Assembly: GCA_016932035.1 (NCBI GenBank) | Contig: JAFGDR010000043.1 | Location: forward strand, 1-58,963 | Source: Candidatus Cloacimonadota bacterium | Lineage (GTDB): Bacteria; Cloacimonadota; Cloacimonadia; JGIOTU-2 | DNA: 58,963 bases | Reading direction: 5' to 3' | Part shown: positions 52,666-58,963 of the stretch, piece after piece | Position numbering within the stretch: the first letter of the stretch is position 1 | Layout of the letters: every line of letters begins with the position of its first letter | The notes under the pieces: generated by a model | Databases searched by the model: none | Told to the model about the DNA's origin: nothing | The model's input: the letters and a program-made list of their open reading frames with translations, nothing else | Made by a program: the position numbers and the translations under genes

Positions 52666-53622
52666 ATGAACATCGAACACCAGATTGATCTTTTGCTGAA
52701 AGGGAATTTCCGAGCCGCAGCGAAACTAATAACCAATATAGAAAACCAGGAACAAGTACAGGAGATTCTGTCAAAGATATATCCTCATAAAAAAGAAAGT
52801 TATGTCATTGGTATTACAGGTGCACCCGGTGTTGGGAAAAGCACGATTACAGACCGGCTTATTGAGAAATTCAGACATGATGGAAAAAAAGTTGGTGTTG
52901 TCGCCATTGATCCAACAAGCCCGTTCTCCGGAGGTGCAATTCTTGGCGACAGGATTAGATTACAAAAGCACGCAACTGATAAAAATGTTTTTATACGCAG
53001 TATGGGATCTCGAGGTCATCTGGGAGGACTGGCTCCTGCAACCAATAATGTTGTGACAATACTATCTGTTCTTGGATGTGATTATATTATTATTGAAACT
53101 GTAGGAGTGGGACAATCCGAAGTTGAGATAGTAAAATATGCAGATACGGTATTACTGGTTCTAACACCCGGTTCTGGGGATAGCGTACAAGTCATGAAAG
53201 CTGGGATTATGGAGATCGGCGACATATTCGTAATTAATAAGTGCGACAGACAGGGAAGTAATAAGATCGAATCGGAGTTACGAATGCTCCAACAGATCGG
53301 AGATAATAAAACTTCAGAAAAGCCCATTGTAAAAATCGTCGCCCCTAAAAATATTGGCATTGAGGAATTGTATCACGCTATTCTCGATCATCAAGAAATC
53401 CAGAAGAAAAATCGTTCGCTGACCATCCGGCGTCGTGAACGTATCAAGAATGAGATCATGAATAATCTTCATCAATCAATCCTTTCTCACATACAAAATA
53501 ATATTGTTACAGATAATGAAATTGAACTACTCATCAACAATGTGTTTGACAATAAATTAGATCCCCTGACAATTTCACTTTCTCTCATCGAGAAATCCAA
53601 AAATAATGACCCTGTGGAGTGA
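52666..53622 (+). CDS. meaB: MeaB/ArgK-type G3E GTPase (methylmalonyl-CoA mutase chaperone)
   Basis: GTPase that loads and protects the B12 cofactor of methylmalonyl-CoA mutase. It is 318 residues. Walker A is GAPGVGKST at 52-60; VAIDPTSPFSGGAILGDRIR, SMGSRGHLGG, IIETVGVGQSE and VINKCDRQG are the MeaB-specific motifs. No mutase gene is in the window; many genomes keep it elsewhere. It lies in the lon operon. Confidence 0.94.
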   Translation: MNIEHQIDLLLKGNFRAAAKLITNIENQEQVQEILSKIYPHKKESYVIGITGAPGVGKSTITDRLIEKFRHDGKKVGVVAIDPTSPFSGGAILGDRIRLQKHATDKNVFIRSMGSRGHLGGLAPATNNVVTILSVLGCDYIIIETVGVGQSEVEIVKYADTVLLVLTPGSGDSVQVMKAGIMEIGDIFVINKCDRQGSNKIESELRMLQQIGDNKTSEKPIVKIVAPKNIGIEELYHAILDHQEIQKKNRSLTIRRRERIKNEIMNNLHQSILSHIQNNIVTDNEIELLINNVFDNKLDPLTISLSLIEKSKNNDPVE

Positions 53623-53624
53623 CC

Positions 53625-54857
53625 ATGAAACTCTGTATCTTTGAAGATAGTGCATGGGATCAGTTTCTCCCGCTCACGTATACAAGAGCTTCTTTTGATC
53701 TGAAATCCGGGATACTCAAACTTAGACAGAAAATCTCTTATTTCTATCCTGATGCTAAAAAATATTTCATTGTCCGCCAGGAATTAAAAGAACTTTATCA
53801 AGAACGATACAATTATGCAATAAACGAGCTTGAAAAAGGAACATATCTCTTCATTAATGGTCGATTGCTTTTTAATGAAAATATATTAAAAGGGATTAGT
53901 ACGCTTGAAGTCGGATCCAGTCTTTTTAATGAAGGTGTATGTATAGCTGCCCGGATCGACATCAAAGAGAAGAAAGTCATCTCAACTGAACAATTGACTG
54001 TATTATTTTCCGATATCAACAAAATCCAAACTGAGATACGCCCAATCGATTATATATGTGAATTAGTTGCGATGAATGCATACCAAATCCAGCAGGACTA
54101 TGCTAATTGTATCAAAAATAAAATTAACTACCATATCCAGGACGGTACGTTCCATGTTCTCAATGCCGAGGATATTTTTCTTTGCGAAAATGTGACAATT
54201 GAGCCCGGAGTGGTTCTCGATGCCACAAAAGGTCCGATTCTTGTGGATAATGATGCGCACATAATGGCGCAAGCTGTGATCAAAGGACCTGTCTATATTG
54301 GAAAAGGAAGCAAGGTCAAAGTAGGGGCAAAGATTTACGAGGGCACATCGGTAGGGAAAGTATGTAAGGTTGGAGGTGAGATAGAGGAGACGATCATTCA
54401 AGGTTATTCAAACAAGCAGCATGAAGGATTTCTCGGACACTCATATATCGGCGAGTGGGTCAATATCGGTGCAGATACAAATAACAGCGATCTCAAGAAC
54501 AATTATGATCACGTAAAAACATTCTATTATCCTAAAAGAACGTTTATAAGTACAGAATCACAATTTTTTGGGGCTGTTTTTGCGGATCATACTAAAACCG
54601 GGATCAACACAACTTTTAATACAGGTATTGTAGTAGGTGTTGGATGCAATTTGTATTCATCGTTGTTATTCAGCGGTTTTATTCCATCATTCAGTATTGG
54701 AAGTGCAAACAAGATTGGTGAATATCATCTTAAAAAGATGCTCCAAACTGCCGAGATCGTCAAATCAAGACGCGGACTTATCCTGTCTGATGAAGAGAAA
54801 AAATTGCTTGAAAGTTGCTTTGAACGATCTGCACCTTTACGAAAAATATTTTTATAG
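53625..54857 (+). CDS. GlmU-like putative sugar-nucleotidyltransferase with left-handed beta-helix
   Basis: A 410-residue cytosolic protein. The N-terminal part (EDSAWDQFLPLTYTRASFDLKSGI) fits the GlmU-related family whose nucleotidyltransferase domain lacks the usual GxGTR signature. Residues about 185-370 are hexapeptide repeats of a left-handed beta-helix (VTIEPGVVLD, GPVYIGKGSKVKVGAKI, GEWVNIGADTNNSDLKNN). The role is probably sugar-phosphate nucleotidylation or acylation in envelope synthesis; the substrate is unknown. GTGGAG before ATG 53625 decides the start, two bases after meaB; GTG 53619 was rejected. Confidence 0.83.
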   Translation: MKLCIFEDSAWDQFLPLTYTRASFDLKSGILKLRQKISYFYPDAKKYFIVRQELKELYQERYNYAINELEKGTYLFINGRLLFNENILKGISTLEVGSSLFNEGVCIAARIDIKEKKVISTEQLTVLFSDINKIQTEIRPIDYICELVAMNAYQIQQDYANCIKNKINYHIQDGTFHVLNAEDIFLCENVTIEPGVVLDATKGPILVDNDAHIMAQAVIKGPVYIGKGSKVKVGAKIYEGTSVGKVCKVGGEIEETIIQGYSNKQHEGFLGHSYIGEWVNIGADTNNSDLKNNYDHVKTFYYPKRTFISTESQFFGAVFADHTKTGINTTFNTGIVVGVGCNLYSSLLFSGFIPSFSIGSANKIGEYHLKKMLQTAEIVKSRRGLILSDEEKKLLESCFERSAPLRKIFL

Positions 54858-54865
54858 GATTAAAT

Positions 54866-55741
54866 ATGAATGGACTTATTGAAGTAAAATTCAAATGTGA
54901 CGAAAAGCGTTATTACGAAAATCCCCATGACATAGAAGTTAGAAAAGGGCAGTATGTGATCGTGGAAGCAGAAAAAGGTGCAGACCTTGGTTGTGTGGGC
55001 AACTATCCTCTAGATAGAGAAAAACTCGAACTACCCGATCATTATACAATACGAAAGATCATCCGCGAAGCAAGCGATGATGATATCGAAAAGATGAACC
55101 GCATCCATGAAAAAGAGGCAGATGCCCGAGAAAAATTCTTGAATGCACTTAAGGATCAGCCCTTTGAAATGGATCTGGTTGATGTCGAATACCAGTTTGA
55201 TGGGAACAAGTTGACGTTTTATTTCATGGCTGAAACACGTGTTGATTTTCGAGATTTTCTCAAAGTACTTGCACGTATCTTCCGAACCAGAATAGAACTT
55301 CGTCAAATTAATGAACGGCAAGAGATCAAGCGGCTTGGCGGAATTGGACCATGTGGAAGAGAATTATGCTGTAAAAATCTTAACTTGAATTTTGACCGAG
55401 TTACCATACAAATGGCGAAAGACCAAAATGTAAGCGTTACATCCTCAAAGATGTGCGGATTATGTGGAAAATTGCTCTGCTGCCTTGCATATGAAGAAGA
55501 ATTTTACAAAGAAGAAGCAGAGAAGTATCCTGAAATCGGTGAAGAGATAGAATTTAACAATAAGAAAATGACCGTTGAAAAGAACAATTTCTTAACACTC
55601 AGAATCGAGTTAAGAGATGAAAATGGCGTTCTCACGACAATTAGCTTTGATGATTATCTTGAAGATAAGATAAAGAAGAAAAAAACAAAATTTCAAGCAA
55701 AAATCACCCCTAAAAAAAATAAGAGACAAGATGATGAATAA
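54866..55741 (+). CDS. ricT: PSP1 domain protein, RicT/YaaT-like
   Basis: A 291-residue cytosolic protein. The PSP1 C-terminal domain includes RIELRQINERQEIKRLGGIGPCGRELCC near 150-175 and KMCGLCGKLLCCLAYEEEFY near 195-215. Paired cysteines of this type hold 4Fe-4S clusters in the Bacillus RicA-RicF-RicT complex, which acts in RNA maturation with RNase Y; here neither partner is nearby. The C-terminus is Lys-rich. Its last 11 bases overlap deoC. Confidence 0.88.
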   Translation: MNGLIEVKFKCDEKRYYENPHDIEVRKGQYVIVEAEKGADLGCVGNYPLDREKLELPDHYTIRKIIREASDDDIEKMNRIHEKEADAREKFLNALKDQPFEMDLVDVEYQFDGNKLTFYFMAETRVDFRDFLKVLARIFRTRIELRQINERQEIKRLGGIGPCGRELCCKNLNLNFDRVTIQMAKDQNVSVTSSKMCGLCGKLLCCLAYEEEFYKEEAEKYPEIGEEIEFNNKKMTVEKNNFLTLRIELRDENGVLTTISFDDYLEDKIKKKKTKFQAKITPKKNKRQDDE

Positions 55742-56528
55742 TATTAAATCGATTGCACTCGAACTCTGGCCTCTGGATGAAAATTCTCGATCCAGATGTA
55801 ACGGAGCCCACGAGGTTTGTCTTCAATGTGCAGTATGCGGGTATAAGAACAACTCTTATTCCGTGGTGGATGAGTTGCCATCTCAGGAAGAACTTGCGGA
55901 GTATATTGATCATACCAATCTTAAACCTGATGCCACAAGCGTTGAAATTATCAGGTTATGCCAGGAAGCCCGAACTTATGATTTTGCATCAGTCTGCGTC
56001 AATCCATACAATGTCAAACTCGCTAAGAAAGAAATGGATAAACGAGTGGTATGTTCTGTCATTGGATTTCCGCTTGGAGCCAATCTTACCCACACAAAGC
56101 TTGAAGAAACACAGCTTGCACTGAAACAGGGTGCCACAGAATGCGATATGGTTCTGAATATTGCCGAACTAAAGGAGCAAGGTTATAATTACGTACTCAC
56201 AGAGATCGAAAAGATCGCTGAACTCTGCCATGCAAACGGAGCAAGACTCAAAGTTATTCTTGAAACCTGCCTGCTTAATGAGCGTGATAAAATAATTGCA
56301 TGCCTGATAGCTAAGAAAGCTGGAGCTGATTTTGTTAAGACTTCAACCGGCTTTTCCAAATCAGGTGCAACAGTCGATGATATTATGCTCATGCGTACCG
56401 TTGTGGGAGATTATATGGGCGTGAAAGCGTCAGGTGGGATTCGGGACACGGAAACAGCCCTGGAAATGATATCTGCTGGTGCAAACCGTATCGGAGCAAG
56501 CAGCAGTCTCTCTATTATCGGAGTGTAA
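55731..56528 (+). CDS. deoC: deoxyribose-phosphate aldolase with four-cysteine N-terminal extension
   Basis: Splits 2-deoxyribose 5-phosphate into glyceraldehyde 3-phosphate and acetaldehyde. It is 265 residues. The TIM-barrel part starts near 52 (YIDHTNLKP); the Schiff-base lysine is K203 in FVKTSTGF and the second lysine K232 in GVKASGGIR. Residues 1-50 are an extra segment with C23, C30, C33 and C36 (RCNGAHEVCLQCAVCGY), spaced like a metal or iron-sulfur site. ATG 55731 or 55734 both fit. It overlaps ricT and is followed immediately by the thyX-like gene. Confidence 0.92.
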   Translation: MMNNIKSIALELWPLDENSRSRCNGAHEVCLQCAVCGYKNNSYSVVDELPSQEELAEYIDHTNLKPDATSVEIIRLCQEARTYDFASVCVNPYNVKLAKKEMDKRVVCSVIGFPLGANLTHTKLEETQLALKQGATECDMVLNIAELKEQGYNYVLTEIEKIAELCHANGARLKVILETCLLNERDKIIACLIAKKAGADFVKTSTGFSKSGATVDDIMLMRTVVGDYMGVKASGGIRDTETALEMISAGANRIGASSSLSIIGV

Positions 56529-57926
56529 TTGAAGGTCATTCTCGCTGGCTATAATATTGATGTCACCCAGTTAACCTCAAAAGAAGGAAATTTCACTCCA
56601 GAGACGATCTCTGCTGCATATGCTCGAATAAGCAGATCGAAGAAATCGGTGGATGATCTTCGAACGGATGCAATCCTTGATGTAGAAAAATCCAGAAGAT
56701 CAAATAAAAAAATTGTCTTTGAAATGGGACATAGTGCCATTGCAGAGCATGCAGTGTTTAACTTTGATATCATCGGTATTTCCCGCTATCTGACTGAATT
56801 TGTACAACGTACCAGGCTGGCTTCTTTTACCGAAAAATCGCAGCGATATGTTACACTTGATGGTGATTATATCATCCCCGAAGAGATACAACACGATAAT
56901 GTCATAGTAACACAATACAACGATATGATCCAAGAACAAAACCAAACGTATCGTATCCTGTTTGAACAACTGAAAAATTACTTTGAACAGACATCATCGC
57001 TTCCTAAAAAAGAGCTTGAAGGCAGAGCTAAAGAGGATGCGCGATATGTACTTTCCATGGCAACGCAGACTCAGATGGGAATGACGCTTAACGCACGGAG
57101 CCTCGAACATCTTCTCAAACGCTTATATGCACTTAATCTATCTGAAGCAAAGAATCTTGCAGACAGTTTATATGAGAATGTCAAAGAAGTTACACCTTCT
57201 CTCATTCGCTACATCGAACCGTCTGATTTTGATATGGAAAAATATCGAACCGATGTTGCTGAGGGATCTCAGTCAAAAAACGATAAATGTATACTTCTAT
57301 CCCACACACCTCAAGCGGATGAAACAATACTCGCCGGTTTGCTCTTTCGTTCCACAGGAAGAGACTATCAGGCAGTACTTGAGGATGTTAAAAGAATGAC
57401 CACTCATGAAAAAGAGGAGATTCTTGATAGTCATCTGAATAATCTATCATGTCATGACTCTTTGCCGCGCGAATTTGAATTAGCTGATATGCTTTTTCAG
57501 GTAAATATTAGTTCATCATGTTTTGCTCAGCTCAAACGTCATAGGATCGCCACAATTATCTCAACAGATTATAGCCCGAGATTTGGTTATACGATGCCAA
57601 AGAGTATAGATAAGATAGTGCAAAAGGATCTGTTCATAAGAATTATGAATAGAACTGAACAGATGTATAAGATATTATCTGAAAGTTATCCTGAAATTCG
57701 GAATTACATCCTGACCAATGCCCATCATAAAACTGTTCTTTTTAAATGCAATATGCGCGAGTTATGTCATTTTTCCCGACTGCGTCAGGACAAACATGCG
57801 CAATGGGATATTCGCTACCTTGCAGATATAATTATAGAAGAAGCACGAGAAGTAGCTCCACTCACCACCCGTCTGATATGTGGGAAAGATCAGTTTCCAA
57901 AATTCAATGGAAATGTAGAAGAATAG
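56529..57926 (+). CDS. double-domain ThyX-like flavin-dependent thymidylate synthase
   Basis: A 465-residue protein made of two ThyX-type domains in tandem; a normal ThyX has about 220-250 residues and one. ThyX methylates dUMP with flavin and methylene-folate. Domain 1 (about 1-235) carries RTRLASFTEKSQRY at 94-107, where the ThyX motif RHRxxSxNxxSxRY has lost its His and Asn. Domain 2 (about 240-465) keeps R337-H338-R339 but continues IATIISTDYSPRFGY, without the canonical Ser-x-Asn. The two may complete each other, or the activity may have changed. The start is TTG 56529, chosen because CGGAG lies 5 bases upstream and no ATG follows nearby. Confidence 0.85.
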   Translation: MKVILAGYNIDVTQLTSKEGNFTPETISAAYARISRSKKSVDDLRTDAILDVEKSRRSNKKIVFEMGHSAIAEHAVFNFDIIGISRYLTEFVQRTRLASFTEKSQRYVTLDGDYIIPEEIQHDNVIVTQYNDMIQEQNQTYRILFEQLKNYFEQTSSLPKKELEGRAKEDARYVLSMATQTQMGMTLNARSLEHLLKRLYALNLSEAKNLADSLYENVKEVTPSLIRYIEPSDFDMEKYRTDVAEGSQSKNDKCILLSHTPQADETILAGLLFRSTGRDYQAVLEDVKRMTTHEKEEILDSHLNNLSCHDSLPREFELADMLFQVNISSSCFAQLKRHRIATIISTDYSPRFGYTMPKSIDKIVQKDLFIRIMNRTEQMYKILSESYPEIRNYILTNAHHKTVLFKCNMRELCHFSRLRQDKHAQWDIRYLADIIIEEAREVAPLTTRLICGKDQFPKFNGNVEE

Positions 57927-57995
57927 CACACAGTTTCCCGCAGATCCACCAGTAGGCGGACAAGTTCAAGAAGATTAGCGCTGATAAAAAATGTA

Positions 57996-58045
57996 AAACA
58001 AGATTCCGACCTGTCTCGGCGGAGTAATGAAGCCAGATCTTGTTT
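57996..58045 (+). other. inverted repeat with internal hairpin after the lon operon
   Basis: AAACAAGAT (57996-58004) pairs with ATCTTGTTT (58037-58045) around 32 bases that contain CCGA/TCGG. No T-tract follows. The 218-base gap also has ATCCACCAGTAGGCGGACAAG near 57947, similar to ATCCGTCAGCCGGCGGAGAAG near 40954. It may be a palindromic repeat, or the operon end. Confidence 0.4.
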
Positions 58046-58144
58046 AAGAGATTCTTGATAAAAAAGTATCGATTTATGTTATTAGATTATAATTATATTG
58101 ACTAAATATTTCCGTTTTATTCAAAAAGAGGTAAGGTGAATTTT

Positions 58145-58909
58145 ATGAAAACACGGGATAATCTTAAGGCTGTTTTTAAGCTTTCAGTAATTATTTTATC
58201 TTCAATTTTGATATTACTCCTATCTTCATGTATTTTTGACGAAAATGTTTATATCGATTTCTACGAGGATTGTTTATATATGATGAATTCAGATGGAAGT
58301 GGTTTATTAAAACTACTTGATGGATTTTCCTCATATGCACAGTTCGTCCCTAATAGACCATTAATATTATATCGAGGTAAAAACAATAACCTTTATACAA
58401 TTGATTATAATGGTTCAAATATTAACAAAATAAGTGATACTCTGGAAGTAAAGCAGGAATTTCCTGCACTATCTTTAGATGGTTACAAGGTAGTATTTAT
58501 CTCTGAAGATGATCTCTTTTATGTAAATATGGATGGTTCGAATCTAAAAAGACTTACATATACGAATAATGTATTTGAAAGACAACCATCCTTTGCACCT
58601 GATGGAAATGAAGTTATATATGATTCATGGAATAGCATAAAAGATTGTTATCACATATGTACAATTGATTTAACAAATTTGGGAAAAGACACTTTATTAA
58701 CAAGTAATTATTTCCTAAATTGGCCACATTTCTCTTCAGATGGAGAAACAATTTATTTCACGAAGAGTGGAACTAATGAAGGTCTCTACTCAATGAACAA
58801 TGATGGTTCGGATATCATAAAACTCATTTCAGAAATATCAGCAGGTTTTCCAATTGAAGTGTCAGTTAATAAATTATTAGGTGATTATATAAAAATCGGA
58901 CCAAAGTGA
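58145..58909 (+). CDS. lipoprotein with TolB-like beta-propeller repeats
   Basis: A 254-residue protein. The signal sequence ends in a lipobox, LLLSSC, with Cys about 29 residues in, so the protein should be lipid-anchored. Repeats of the form YxMNSDGSGLxKL, YTIDYNGSNINKI, FYVNMDGSNLKRLT and YSMNNDGSDIIKL are PD40/TolB-type propeller blades, about five to six in all, each followed by an xFxPDGxxV-like strand. ATG 58145 has AAGG 8 bases upstream; a GTG at 58136 (AGAGG 4 bases before) is an alternative. The last ~50 bases of the window hold no identifiable gene. Confidence 0.8.
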   Translation: MKTRDNLKAVFKLSVIILSSILILLLSSCIFDENVYIDFYEDCLYMMNSDGSGLLKLLDGFSSYAQFVPNRPLILYRGKNNNLYTIDYNGSNINKISDTLEVKQEFPALSLDGYKVVFISEDDLFYVNMDGSNLKRLTYTNNVFERQPSFAPDGNEVIYDSWNSIKDCYHICTIDLTNLGKDTLLTSNYFLNWPHFSSDGETIYFTKSGTNEGLYSMNNDGSDIIKLISEISAGFPIEVSVNKLLGDYIKIGPK

Positions 58910-58963
58910 ATATTGATCAAAAAATGGAACAGATTATCTTTTCTATAATTATATCTAAACTCC

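Noticed and set aside
58924-58963. Possible new gene start at the right edge (MEQIIFSIIISKL...)
   Set aside because: No Shine-Dalgarno and only 13 codons inside the window, too little to support a call.

Overview
The window looks like a chromosomal piece of a Gram-negative, AT-rich bacterium of the FCB superphylum, most like Candidatus Cloacimonadota. Evidence: four secreted proteins end in a type IX secretion (T9SS) sorting tail (YPNP...IYNxxGQ...NGIYFYKL...KKMILMK type). There is a LPS-heptose gene pair. Several candidate promoters combine TTGACA with a TAnnTTTG-like -7 box, and there is a 29-residue basic protein of a kind I know from Bacteroidetes-related genomes. The phylum call is inference; no rRNA is present.

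Layout. 1-12.1 kb: two T9SS-secreted multidomain surface proteins (934-2937 aa class), each closed by a strong hairpin terminator. 12.2-19.6 kb (minus): a housekeeping operon with nnr, a sensor kinase, mazG, a prepilin peptidase, a small exported protein, asnS, a Gfo/Idh/MocA oxidoreductase and a small membrane protein. 19.8-30.0 kb (plus): the most interesting block. It holds a soluble histidine kinase, an NtrC-type sigma-54 activator, glutamate dehydrogenase behind a textbook sigma-54 promoter and an upstream palindrome, two PEP-synthase-like proteins without a visible phosphohistidine domain (one fused to a GAF-like sensor and a nucleotidyltransferase), and a metallophosphoesterase. 30.0-35.9 kb (minus): heat-shock operon hrcA-grpE-dnaK-dnaJ-rsmE, with a CIRCE operator ahead of hrcA.

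36-41 kb (plus): a secreted endonuclease I, purE and a lamin-tail-domain protein, both secreted proteins carrying related T9SS tails. 40.93-41.65 kb is a gene-free patch packed with palindromes, direct repeats and a broken copy of the neighbouring radical-SAM gene's 3' end. 41.7-49.0 kb (minus): radical-SAM protein, heptose-1-P adenylyltransferase and heptose-7-P kinase, purF, plsY, der and a DUF2851 protein. 49.2-49.8 kb: an HU/IHF-type protein, the 29-residue basic protein and a small membrane protein. tRNA-Pro(CGG) lies on the minus strand at 49.9 kb. 50.1-57.9 kb (plus): a tight operon lon - DUF4911-like - meaB - GlmU-like - ricT - deoC - double-domain thyX-like. The window ends with a lipoprotein with beta-propeller repeats.

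How the genes may work together: the 19.8-30.0 kb block reads as one regulatory-metabolic unit. The same GAF-like domain appears in the sensor kinase and in the PEP-synthase/nucleotidyltransferase fusion, so one signal could act both on sigma-54 transcription of glutamate dehydrogenase and on the enzymes. This is the best candidate here for an undescribed system. The family assignments are solid, but the circuit is inference. No insertion sequence, integrase, CRISPR array or T9SS core gene was seen.
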